DNA of 26,142 nt from NCBI GenBank assembly GCA_964428195.1, contig CAYRXC010000010.1, positions 1-26,142 of the forward strand, written 5' to 3'. The stretch comes from JAAYGD01 sp964428195. Lineage in GTDB: Bacteria > Bacillota_I > Bacilli_A > RF39 > UBA660. The translations under genes and the position numbers were made by a program. The notes beneath the pieces are model-generated. The model was not told the DNA's origin. It made no database searches and saw only the letters and a program-made list of their open reading frames with translations. Positions 7,120 through 14,390 of this stretch are shown piece after piece; positions within the stretch are counted from its first letter, which is position 1; every line of letters starts with the position of its first letter.

Positions 7120-9781
7120 TAAAGAAATAAGGGATTTGTTTCTTGATTATTTTAAATCAAATAATCATGAAATCTTACCATCGGCTCCTTTAATACCGGA
7201 TGATGATCCAACTATTCTTTGGAATAATGCTGGAGTAACACCATTAAAGAAATATTTTGATGGCTCATTAGTTCCTAAAAATAGAAGAATGGCAAGTTCA
7301 CAAAAGTGTATTAGAACAAATGATATAGAATCAGTTGGAGATGAAACACACCATACATTTTTTGAAATGTTAGGAAATTTTTCAATTGGAGACTATTTTA
7401 AAGATGAAGCTTTAAGAATGGCTTTTGAATTATTGACAAGTGATAAATATTTTGGATTTAATAAAGATTTGCTTTATTTTACGATTTATACTGGAGATAA
7501 TGAAACAAAAGAAATTTGGACTAATTTAGGAGTTAACAAAGATCATATTATAGAACTTGAAGGTAACTTCTGGTATATAGGAGAAGGCCCTTGCGGACCT
7601 GATTCTGAGATATTTTATGATAGAGGAGAAAAATATGATCCTAATAATTTGGGGGTCAAATTATTAAAAGAAGATATTCCTAATAGTAGATATGTGGAAA
7701 TATGGAACAATGTATTTAGTACATATAATGCAAAAGATGGATTAAAAAGGGAAGAATATCCAGAACTACCTAGTAAAAATATAGATACTGGAATGGGACT
7801 TGAAAGAATGACTTGTATAATACAAGGAAAAGATTCAAGTTATGATACTGATTTGTTTGTTCCTATAATAGAAAAAATAGAAAGATTATCTAATAGTAAA
7901 TATTTGAATGATAAAAATTTTAGGATAATTGCAGATCATATTAGAACAATAGTTTTTGCGTTATCAGATGGTGCTACTTTTTCAAATGAAGGAAGAGGAT
8001 ATGTTCTTAGAAGATTACTTAGAAGAGCATATAGATGTGGAAAAAAAATAAACATTGTCGGACCATTTTTATATAAAATTGTTGAAGATGTAGTAAACAT
8101 TATGGGCTCACATTATGATAATCTAATATCAAAAAAAGAATATGTAGAAGAATTAGTAAAAAAAGAGGAAATTATTTTTGATAGAACATTGGAATCTGGT
8201 GAAAAGAAACTATGTGATATTATGGATTGTGCAATAACTAAAGAAATCTCTGGAGATGTTGTATTTAAACTTTATGATACTTATGGATTCCCTTATGAAT
8301 TAACAGAAGAATGTTTATTTGAAAGAGGATTTAATACTAGTAAAGAAGAATTTGATAAGTGTATGAACAAACAAAGAGAACTCGCTAGGTTATCTAGAAA
8401 AATAGATGAAGGCATGAATATCCAAAGTCAAGATTTACTTGATTATAAAGAGGATTCTTATTTTGTTGGATATGATAAACACCAAGTGGAAACTGAAGTT
8501 ATTGGATTATTTAAAGACAATAAAAAAGTTGATTCATTAAATGATGTTGGATATATAGTGCTTAAGGAAACTCCGTTTTATGCTGAAAAAGGTGGTCAAG
8601 TTGGAGATTCTGGAATGATTTTCAATAAAGATACAAATGTTGAAGTAATCGACACAATTGAAGCTCCAAATCATCAACATTTACACATGATAAATGTAAA
8701 CCTAGGAACTATTAGATTGGGAGATTTTGTTACTGCTAAAATTAATTCTTCAAGAAGAGAAGCTATAGAAAAAAATCATAGTGCTACTCATTTAATGCAC
8801 AAGGCATTAAAGGAAGTGCTTAATGCTTCAATAGATCAAGCGGGATCAAAAATAGACGAATATGAAATAAGATTTGATTTTAATTATGATAAAAAGATTA
8901 GCGATGATGAACTATTAAAAGTAGAAGAACTTGTAAATAAAATGGTAAATGCAAATGTTGACACTTTGATAGAAGAAAAGAGACTAGATGATGCAATAAA
9001 TGATGGAGCTGTAGCTTTATTTAAAGATAAGTATCAAGATGTAGTAAGAGTTATTACTATGGAAACTTCAAAAGAATTATGCGGTGGAACTCATGTTAAG
9101 AATACTTCTAATATAAAAAGATTTGCATTTAAATCTATTGAAACTATAGGAGCAAATACTTTTAGAGTATTTGCTACAACAGATAGTAATATTGAAAGAG
9201 AATTATTTGAAGCAATAAAACCATACAATGATGATATTTTAAAACTATTAGAAAAAGGTAAGAAGATTATAGAAGAAGCATCAAAAGAAGGAATAGTATT
9301 GGACTTTTACGTAAATGTCGATAATAAAAAGCCTAAATCATATAAAGACATAGTATATAACAAAAAAGAAGTTGAATATATTAAAGATAGAATAAAAAAT
9401 TTGGAAAAAATATATACAGTAGAAAAAGAAAAGAAAGCTCTTTCTAATATTGACGATTTCATAAAAGATATTGTTGAAGGTAAATGTAAGTATTTAATTA
9501 AAGTGGTTGAAAACTATGATATAAACATTTTAAAAGTATTAGTTGATAGAATACTAGTAACTATGAAAGAAGGTTTTGTTTTTATTGCTAATGTTAGAGG
9601 AAATAATGTAAACTATATTTCTAAATCCAATGTCGATATTGATGCTGGTTTATTAGTCAAAGAAGCATCATCAAGAAGTAATGGTAATGGAGGAGGTTCC
9701 AAATCATATGGACAAGGCGGAGGAACTTCAATAGATAATTTAAATGCTATAATTCAAAGTATAGAAGAAATAGTTAAATAA
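7109..9781 (+). CDS. alaS: Alanyl-tRNA synthetase
   Basis: AlaRS charges tRNA-Ala and edits mischarged Ser and Gly. The protein has 890 residues, the usual length. It shows the class II catalytic core from residue 1 (RTSKEIRDLFLDYF; GDETHHTFFEMLGNFS; NIDTGMGLERM) and the editing domain zinc ligands H557 and H561 (HSATH) and C658 and H662 (CGGTH). The C-Ala domain ends in the Gly-rich stretch GNGGGSKSYGQGGG. I chose ATG 7109, with GAGGT at 7099-7103, over the TTG at 7088, because homologues begin with this sequence. It overlaps the end of xseB by 11 bases. I saw no T-box leader; expression probably follows the xseA promoter. Confidence 0.97.
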   Translation: MRTSKEIRDLFLDYFKSNNHEILPSAPLIPDDDPTILWNNAGVTPLKKYFDGSLVPKNRRMASSQKCIRTNDIESVGDETHHTFFEMLGNFSIGDYFKDEALRMAFELLTSDKYFGFNKDLLYFTIYTGDNETKEIWTNLGVNKDHIIELEGNFWYIGEGPCGPDSEIFYDRGEKYDPNNLGVKLLKEDIPNSRYVEIWNNVFSTYNAKDGLKREEYPELPSKNIDTGMGLERMTCIIQGKDSSYDTDLFVPIIEKIERLSNSKYLNDKNFRIIADHIRTIVFALSDGATFSNEGRGYVLRRLLRRAYRCGKKINIVGPFLYKIVEDVVNIMGSHYDNLISKKEYVEELVKKEEIIFDRTLESGEKKLCDIMDCAITKEISGDVVFKLYDTYGFPYELTEECLFERGFNTSKEEFDKCMNKQRELARLSRKIDEGMNIQSQDLLDYKEDSYFVGYDKHQVETEVIGLFKDNKKVDSLNDVGYIVLKETPFYAEKGGQVGDSGMIFNKDTNVEVIDTIEAPNHQHLHMINVNLGTIRLGDFVTAKINSSRREAIEKNHSATHLMHKALKEVLNASIDQAGSKIDEYEIRFDFNYDKKISDDELLKVEELVNKMVNANVDTLIEEKRLDDAINDGAVALFKDKYQDVVRVITMETSKELCGGTHVKNTSNIKRFAFKSIETIGANTFRVFATTDSNIERELFEAIKPYNDDILKLLEKGKKIIEEASKEGIVLDFYVNVDNKKPKSYKDIVYNKKEVEYIKDRIKNLEKIYTVEKEKKALSNIDDFIKDIVEGKCKYLIKVVENYDINILKVLVDRILVTMKEGFVFIANVRGNNVNYISKSNVDIDAGLLVKEASSRSNGNGGGSKSYGQGGGTSIDNLNAIIQSIEEIVK

Positions 9782-9800
9782 TGATTTGAAAGGATTATTT

Positions 9801-10070
9801 ATGAAAGTGCTAAAATTTGGTGCTCTTTGGTGCCCGGGATGTCTAATAATGAAACCCAGATGGAAAGAAATAGAAAGCGAAAACCCATGGTTGAAAAATG
9901 AGTACTATGATTATGATGAAAATAATGATATTGCTAAGAAGTGGAGTGTAGATAAAATTCTTCCCACATTCATTTTTGTCGATAATAACAACAAAGAGTT
10001 AACAAGAATAAGTGGAGAGCCATCAAAAAAAGAACTATTAGAATTTATAGAAAAATATAAAGATCAGTGA
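9801..10070 (+). CDS. Small thioredoxin-like protein with CPGC motif
   Basis: This 89-residue protein has the thioredoxin pattern: a first beta strand (KVLKFGALWCPGC) with the redox pair C11 and C14 after W10, and the cis-proline segment KILPTFIFVDN followed by GEPSKKELLEFIEKY. The centre is CPGC instead of thioredoxin's CGPC, and the fold is somewhat shorter than classical thioredoxin (about 105). No signal peptide is present, so it is probably cytosolic. ATG 9801 has AAGGA upstream. It begins 19 bases after alaS and ends at a strong terminator, so it is likely the last gene of the xseA-xseB-alaS transcript. The partner is unknown. Confidence 0.88.
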   Translation: MKVLKFGALWCPGCLIMKPRWKEIESENPWLKNEYYDYDENNDIAKKWSVDKILPTFIFVDNNNKELTRISGEPSKKELLEFIEKYKDQ

Positions 10071-10074
10071 TATT

Positions 10075-10108
10075 GAATCGATAAAGAAGTTTATTGATTC
10101 TTTTTTTT
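10075..10108 (+). terminator. Strong Rho-independent terminator
   Basis: An 11-bp stem with one G-T wobble pairs 10075-10085 with 10090-10100 around GAAG, followed by eight T's. It closes the xseA...thioredoxin-like operon. Confidence 0.93.
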
Positions 10109-10114
10109 GTAAAG

Positions 10115-10143
10115 TTGAAAAAAAGTTGTTTTGATGCTATTAT
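10115..10143 (+). promoter_or_regulatory. Duplicated ireB-type promoter now upstream of the DUF1292-like gene
   Basis: TTGAAA at 10115-10120, a 17-base spacer, and TATTAT at 10138-10143 with a TGC extension. Hexamers, spacing and extension are kept from the intact ireB promoter at 11990-12018. The leader from about 10150 to the GTG at 10255 is the decayed ireB start. It probably drives both genes 10255-11958. Confidence 0.75.
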
Positions 10144-10157
10144 TTTGTTGGCATTTT

Positions 10158-10220
10158 ATCGATACAAGTACTAAAAATATTTGATCTTGATTCAATATTA
10201 ATTGATATTATGATTATGTT
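10158..10220 (+). pseudogene. Remnant of an ireB 5' end
   Basis: Aligned with the intact ireB gene at 12037, this copy has ATC (10158-10160) in place of ATG and has lost four bases in the ribosome-binding region. It then keeps 15 identical bases encoding DTSTK. A single inserted base shifts the frame and gives TGA at 10182-10184. Downstream similarity fades by about 10220. It cannot encode IreB. Confidence 0.75.
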
Positions 10221-10254
10221 AAATAATAAGTAAAAGTTGTTTAAGGAGGATTTA

Positions 10255-10488
10255 GTGGAAGAGACAATTGAAATTAATGACAAAAATGGTAATAGAAAAA
10301 AAGCTCAAGTTATCTTAAGACTTAAAGATGAGAAAACCAATTATTATTATATAGTCTACTTTGTTAATGGAGAGTATTTTGCTGCAAAATATGACAATAT
10401 TATTGGAGAATCAAAACTTGATACTAACTTAACTGAAGAAGAAATAATAGCGTTAGAATCTATTATTAATGAGGCAAAAGGAGAATAG
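10255..10488 (+). CDS. Divergent DUF1292-type small protein (second copy)
   Basis: This 77-residue acidic protein is similar in layout to the DUF1292 protein at 12691: an I-x-I-x-x-K-x-G opening (IEINDKNGNRKKAQVILRL), a central YYIVYFVNGEYFAAKYD and a final EEE-x-x-x-LE-x-I-I helix. The function of DUF1292 is unknown; the family normally lies behind ruvX. The start is GTG 10255 with a full AAGGAGG at 10243-10249; an in-frame TTG at 10237 would include the ribosome binding site. It sits behind a decayed ireB start and ends three bases before the next gene, so it is probably co-expressed with the transglutaminase-like protein. Best explained as the surviving end of a duplicated ireB-ruvX-DUF1292 operon; homology is by eye. 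Confidence 0.7.
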   Translation: MEETIEINDKNGNRKKAQVILRLKDEKTNYYYIVYFVNGEYFAAKYDNIIGESKLDTNLTEEEIIALESIINEAKGE

Positions 10489-10491
10489 TAC

Positions 10492-11958
10492 ATGGTAAAA
10501 ATATCAAGAAATAATGACGACTCTTCATTTTATAATAAAACAAAATTTGAAGAACTGCTTATTAAATCAAAGTCTTTGGGTAAAGCAATATTAAGAAATT
10601 ATAAAAAACAATTTACTCTAGGTTTGCTTTCGGGTTGTTTATTAATATCTGGTTTTAATATATTCGAATTAAGCGGGCACATATCAAATGGTATAAAGTC
10701 TATTATTGTAGTTAAGGCTTCCGATGAAAGAATTAATAAGTCAAATGATACTTATATTCAAAGTATTTCTAAAAACAGTATAGTATCTTCTAGATTAGAT
10801 ATGTTACTAGAGACTAATACTCATCATTTTTATGACAATTATTTGTATGATAAAAATGGGAATATAACTGATTTAACTAATTTTGATGGTCCGCTATATT
10901 TTATCGCATGTCAAGTTGATTCAAATACATTATCAAACATTAATTTAAAATCCTCAAAAACAAAACAAATAATATTTGATAATTCTCCAATTGATAATAA
11001 TTGTTTATCTTATTTACCAGAAACTGTAGAAAGTCTATCTTTGAATAGATGTAATTTTATTACAGATGCAAATTCTTTAGTAGATAACTGTCCGAATCTA
11101 TCAAGAATATCAATAAATAGTGCAAGCGCATTAAGTGATTTGAGTTTTATATATAAAATGCCAAATTTAAAAGAAATATCTATCGTTGATTCTCCATATA
11201 TAACTCAAGATTTACTAGATTATCTAAGAAGTAAAAATATAAATACAAACATAGATGAACACGACGTTGAAAATTCAAAAAAAATAGATGAAATAATAGG
11301 AACTATTATTACTCCTAATATGAAAGATAAAGAGAAAATAAATGCGGTAGTAACTTATGTTTTAAACAATGTATCTTATGATACAACAAAAACATATGAA
11401 AGCAATGTGACTCCTCTTAGTTTTGTATTAGAGAATAAAACTGGTGTATGTGCATCATATTCTTATTTAACTAATGTTTTACTAAACAAGGCAGGAATAA
11501 ATTCTTTTGAAGTTCATAGTAATGAACATGGGTGGAACTTAATAAATATGGATGATAAATATTACTATATTGATACTACAAACATGGATAATAGCATATT
11601 AAACGCTTTAACATTAAAATTGTTTGATGTTGCACCAAATTATATGTTTGATCCAAGAGACGTACACGATTTTTCTGCTATGGCAAAACCGACCGATTAT
11701 TATACAAAAATTCCAATTGAGATGGTTAATGATATTCAATCTGGAAAGAGTGACAGAGAATTATCGGAAAAATATGGTTCTTTTATGGGTTCAATGTTTG
11801 GTTCACTTATTATGTCCACACTTTCAGGTTTAATTTTATATGGTTATCCAACATTAGTGAAAAAAACAATAAATGTTGGTTCTAGTCTTAATAAAGATAT
11901 TAAAAATGATTATGAATTAATAAAAAGTGAAGAAGAAAAAAGATATAAAGTAAGATGA
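10492..11958 (+). CDS. Membrane-anchored LRR and transglutaminase-like protein
   Basis: The protein has 488 residues. A basic N-terminus (to Lys39) precedes a membrane helix at about 41-61. An ectodomain follows, with Leu-rich-repeat-like segments at about 158-235 (PETVESLSLNRCNFI, CPNLSRISINSA, MPNLKEISIVDS). A transglutaminase-like core at about 275-365 has the expected triad: C320 in KTGVCASYSYL, H346 in NEHGWNL and D361 in YYYIDTT. A second membrane helix lies at about 430-453, then a charged tail. By the positive-inside rule the catalytic part should face outside. The family includes peptidases and cross-linking enzymes acting on cell-wall or surface proteins; the substrate is unknown. 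AGGAG at about 10479 precedes ATG 10492, three bases after the DUF1292-like stop. Confidence 0.85.
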   Translation: MVKISRNNDDSSFYNKTKFEELLIKSKSLGKAILRNYKKQFTLGLLSGCLLISGFNIFELSGHISNGIKSIIVVKASDERINKSNDTYIQSISKNSIVSSRLDMLLETNTHHFYDNYLYDKNGNITDLTNFDGPLYFIACQVDSNTLSNINLKSSKTKQIIFDNSPIDNNCLSYLPETVESLSLNRCNFITDANSLVDNCPNLSRISINSASALSDLSFIYKMPNLKEISIVDSPYITQDLLDYLRSKNINTNIDEHDVENSKKIDEIIGTIITPNMKDKEKINAVVTYVLNNVSYDTTKTYESNVTPLSFVLENKTGVCASYSYLTNVLLNKAGINSFEVHSNEHGWNLINMDDKYYYIDTTNMDNSILNALTLKLFDVAPNYMFDPRDVHDFSAMAKPTDYYTKIPIEMVNDIQSGKSDRELSEKYGSFMGSMFGSLIMSTLSGLILYGYPTLVKKTINVGSSLNKDIKNDYELIKSEEEKRYKVR

Positions 11959-11989
11959 TTTTATGTAGTATTAAGAATATTATTATAAG

Positions 11990-12018
11990 TTGAAAAAAAG
12001 TTGCTTTAATGCTACTAT
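11990..12018 (+). promoter_or_regulatory. Promoter of the ireB-ruvX-DUF1292 operon
   Basis: TTGAAA at 11990-11995, a 17-base spacer, and TACTAT at 12013-12018 with a TGC extension. The start is predicted near 12025, about 12 bases before the ireB ATG, and GGTGGTGAT serves as ribosome binding site. It is duplicated at 10115-10143. Confidence 0.75.
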
Positions 12019-12036
12019 ATTATTGGTGGTGATTTT

Positions 12037-12282
12037 ATGGATACAAGTACTAAATTATTTGACGTAGATAGTTTAGATGATGCAATCATAGAAAACACAT
12101 TAAAGGAAGTAGAGAAAAGTTTGACTGAAGCAGGTTATAATCCAATTAATCAAATTGTAGGATATTTAATGAGCGGAGATCCAGGTTATATTTCTAGTCA
12201 TGAGAATTCAAGAAAAAAGATTCTTAAGATAGATAGAAATAAAATAGTAGAGTTGCTCCTTAGAAAATATTTGAAAAAATGA
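12037..12282 (+). CDS. ireB: IreB family regulatory protein (UPF0297/DUF965)
   Basis: The 81-residue protein carries the family hallmark GYNPINQIVGYLMSGDPGYISSHENSRKKI at about 33-62, plus the C-terminal basic helix. In Enterococcus faecalis IreB is phosphorylated on N-terminal threonines by the kinase IreK and lowers cephalosporin resistance. Thr3, Ser4 and Thr5 here are candidate sites, but that is inferred. It is the first gene of ireB-ruvX-DUF1292, the order conserved in Firmicutes, and overlaps ruvX by four bases (ATGA 12279-12282). Its own promoter and first codons also exist as a decayed second copy at 10112-10220. Confidence 0.95.
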   Translation: MDTSTKLFDVDSLDDAIIENTLKEVEKSLTEAGYNPINQIVGYLMSGDPGYISSHENSRKKILKIDRNKIVELLLRKYLKK

Positions 12283-12698
12283 GAGTATTAGGAATTGACT
12301 TTGGAACTAAGACAATTGGACTTGCTATAAGCGACAATACAAAAATGATAGCGTCTACTTTAAAAACGATAAGATATGAAAGAGATTATAAAACACATTT
12401 TGAAGAACTAAAAAATATAGTGTTAGAAAAAAACGTTGATGAAATAGTGTTAGGACTGCCAATAAATATGAATGATACTATTGGAGAGAGAGCAGAAGCT
12501 ACATTAATTTTTAAAGAAGAATTAGAGAAATTTTTAAATATTGTTATTAATTTAGAAGATGAAAGACTTACTACTGTCGAAGCAAACAACATATTATTAG
12601 AAGCAGATGTTAGCAGGAAAAAAAGAAAAAAGGTAGTAGATAAGGTAGCAGCTTCTTTTATATTACAGAGTTATTTAGATAGGAGAAAAAATGGATAA
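12279..12698 (+). CDS. ruvX: YqgF/RuvX family putative Holliday junction resolvase
   Basis: This 139-residue RNase H-fold protein has the family motifs: MRVLGIDFGTKTIGLAISD (D7 is the likely first metal ligand), EIVLGLPINMND, and DERLTTVEAN followed by DKVAASFILQSYL. The family is implicated in pre-16S rRNA 5'-end processing and has been proposed to resolve Holliday junctions; which role applies here cannot be told from sequence. It is coupled on both sides, overlapping ireB by four bases and the DUF1292 gene by eight. Confidence 0.95.
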   Translation: MRVLGIDFGTKTIGLAISDNTKMIASTLKTIRYERDYKTHFEELKNIVLEKNVDEIVLGLPINMNDTIGERAEATLIFKEELEKFLNIVINLEDERLTTVEANNILLEADVSRKKRKKVVDKVAASFILQSYLDRRKNG

Positions 12699-12945
12699 AA
12701 CTTCAATTAAAATTGAAACTAAGAAGGGAAAAACAGAAAAATTTGATGTACTATTTACAATGAATTCTGACGACACTAAAAAAAATTACATTGTATATAC
12801 GGATAACACACTAGATGATGATAACAATTTAAAAGCTTATGCTTCTATATATGATGAATCAGGGAAGTTGAGTCAAATAAAAGATGAAAAAGAATGGAAA
12901 ACAATAGAAGAATTAATTGAGAAATTTAATAAGGAAGACGAGTAA
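12691..12945 (+). CDS. DUF1292 family protein (YrzB-like)
   Basis: This 84-residue acidic protein has the DUF1292 pattern: KFDVLFTMNSDD, NYIVYTDN, AYASIYDESGKL and EWKTIEELIEKF. The function is unknown. The family sits directly behind ruvX across Firmicutes, as here, with the start in an 8-base overlap (ATGGATAA) preceded by AGGAG. The stop codon lies in the loop of the hairpin at 12935-12955. A divergent paralogue is at 10255. Confidence 0.92.
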   Translation: MDKTSIKIETKKGKTEKFDVLFTMNSDDTKKNYIVYTDNTLDDDNNLKAYASIYDESGKLSQIKDEKEWKTIEELIEKFNKEDE

Positions 12946-12955
12946 TTCTCGTCTT
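12935..12955 (+). other. Stable hairpin without a U-tract after the DUF1292 gene
   Basis: AAGACGAG at 12935-12942 pairs perfectly with CTCGTCTT at 12948-12955 around TAATT, which contains the stop codon. The following bases are AATAAATC, so it is not a standard terminator. It may protect the upstream mRNA end or slow ribosomes between the ireB and trmR groups. Confidence 0.7.
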
Positions 12956-12985
12956 AATAAATCAAGAGGAGAATAAAAATTCATT

Positions 12986-13561
12986 ATGAAAGAAATAGAA
13001 AAATATGCGGAAGAATATAACATTCCAATAATAGAAAAAGCTAGTTTAAATTTTATCACAAAATTTATTAAAGAAAATAATGTAAAAACAATTTTAGAAA
13101 TAGGTTCAGCTATAGGATATTCAGCAATTAATATGTCATTAGTTAGTGAAGACATTCATGTTACTACTATCGAAAAAGACGATGAAAGGTATTTAGAAGC
13201 TTTAAAAAACATTAAGAAATTTGAATTAGAAGATAGAATTACGTTGCTTCTTGCTGATGCATTGAACGTAGATATAGAAGGAAAATTCGATTTAATATTT
13301 ATTGATGCAGCTAAAGGACAATATAAAAGATATTTTGATAAATATTGTGGCAAACTTAATAGATATGGAACTATCATTTCTGATAACATATCTTTTCATG
13401 GTTTAGTTGAATCAAAAGAAAAAATAGAGAAAAAGAATTTAAGAAAACTAGTTGAAAAGATTAGAGATTATATTGAATTTATTAAGACTCATAAAGAATT
13501 TAATACTAAGTTTTATAAAATTGGTGATGGTCTTTCGGTATCTAGGAGAAAAAATGACTAA
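12986..13561 (+). CDS. trmR: tRNA 5-hydroxyuridine methyltransferase TrmR (O-methyltransferase family)
   Basis: A class I SAM-dependent O-methyltransferase of 191 residues: ILEIGSAIGYSAI (36-48) binds SAM, and D107 in FIDAAK with D133 and N134 in ISDNI are the metal-binding residues of this family. In Bacillus subtilis the homologue YrrM (TrmR) methylates 5-hydroxyuridine at tRNA position 34 to 5-methoxyuridine. The neighbours here are the two hydroxylation factors TrhP1 and TrhP2, which supports that assignment over a small-molecule methyltransferase. The nearest ribosome binding site, AAGAGGAG at 12964-12971, is 14 bases from ATG 12986, an unusually long gap; an in-frame TAA at 12974-12976 rules out a much earlier start. 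Confidence 0.9.
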   Translation: MKEIEKYAEEYNIPIIEKASLNFITKFIKENNVKTILEIGSAIGYSAINMSLVSEDIHVTTIEKDDERYLEALKNIKKFELEDRITLLLADALNVDIEGKFDLIFIDAAKGQYKRYFDKYCGKLNRYGTIISDNISFHGLVESKEKIEKKNLRKLVEKIRDYIEFIKTHKEFNTKFYKIGDGLSVSRRKND

Positions 13562-14390
13562 ATTATTAGTTGTTCCTACTGATAAGAATAATATTATAGA
13601 ATTAAGTAATAAGAATATTTCTGGTTTTATAATTGGATTAAAAGGTTATAGTGTATTTACTGAATATGATTTAACAGTCGAAGAAATTAAAGAGTTAATT
13701 AAATTAACAAATAAGGAAATATTTATCGCTATAAATAAACCATTATATGTAGATGATATAGATAAATTAAAACCAATAATAAGTGAATTATTAAATCTAA
13801 ATATTAAAGGTATTATCTTTGATGATATAGGATTAGTAAATCTACTAAAGGATGAGAAAATTGAACTAATATGGAACCAAATGCACCAAGGTACAAATTA
13901 TCAATCTTGTAACTATTGGTTAAAAAGAGGAATTAATGGTGCTTTGTTAAGTACAGAAATAATGTTGAAAGATATAATTGATATAAAGAATAATACAACT
14001 ATGAAATTGCTTGTATACGCATATGGTTATTTGCCAATGTTTGAATCTTCAAGAGAGTTGTTGAGTAATTATTTTGAATACAAGGGTATAAAAAAAGATT
14101 CAAATAATTATAATATGTATGAAAAAGAAAGAGAAAAATATTATAAGATTTATGAAAAAAATAATGAAACATATATATTAGAAGATTTAATAGATGGAAT
14201 AGAAGAAATTAATGATTTAAAAGATAATAAAATTGAATATATAATAGTAAGTGGACTTATGCATAAATCAGAAGATTTAAATATTATTGTTGATCAATAT
14301 ATTGATGCATTAGAGGGGAATTGTAATAGAAAAAGCAACAATAAAGGTTTTTTTTATAAGGAAACAATTTACAAGGTGAAAAATGAATAA
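13554..14390 (+). CDS. trhP1: U32 family protein TrhP1 (tRNA U34 hydroxylation, YrrN-like)
   Basis: This 278-residue protein resembles the smaller member of the paired U32 (collagenase-like) family, without the Fe-S cysteine cluster of its partner. Barrel-like segments include KLLVVPTDKNNI, GFIIGLKGYSV, IKGIIFDDIGL, LIWNQMHQGTNYQSCNYWLKRGINGALLSTEI and KLLVYAYGYLPMF. In B. subtilis YrrN and YrrO (TrhP1/TrhP2) are needed for prephenate-dependent hydroxylation of U34 in certain tRNAs. I start it at ATG 13554, preceded by AGGAG and overlapping trmR by eight bases; the ATG at 13452 would extend it deep into trmR. It overlaps trhP2 by eight bases. Confidence 0.85.
   Translation: MTKLLVVPTDKNNIIELSNKNISGFIIGLKGYSVFTEYDLTVEEIKELIKLTNKEIFIAINKPLYVDDIDKLKPIISELLNLNIKGIIFDDIGLVNLLKDEKIELIWNQMHQGTNYQSCNYWLKRGINGALLSTEIMLKDIIDIKNNTTMKLLVYAYGYLPMFESSRELLSNYFEYKGIKKDSNNYNMYEKEREKYYKIYEKNNETYILEDLIDGIEEINDLKDNKIEYIIVSGLMHKSEDLNIIVDQYIDALEGNCNRKSNNKGFFYKETIYKVKNE

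Larger units (their letters stand above)
10112..10220 (+). repeat. Decayed direct repeat of the ireB promoter and 5' end (partner 11987-12100)
   Basis: The first 17 bases (10112-10128) are identical to 11987-12003, and 10161-10175 (GATACAAGTACTAAA) is identical to 12040-12054. The sequence between is similar with small deletions, and weaker similarity runs on (ATTTGA, GAT, ATTGAT). The two copies are direct repeats flanking the DUF1292-like and transglutaminase-like genes. Confidence 0.85.

Noticed and set aside
13452..13553. N-terminal extension of TrhP1 by 34 residues
   Set aside because: It would overlap trmR by more than 100 bases, lacks a ribosome binding site, and reads as a shadow of trmR; ATG 13554 has AGGAG.
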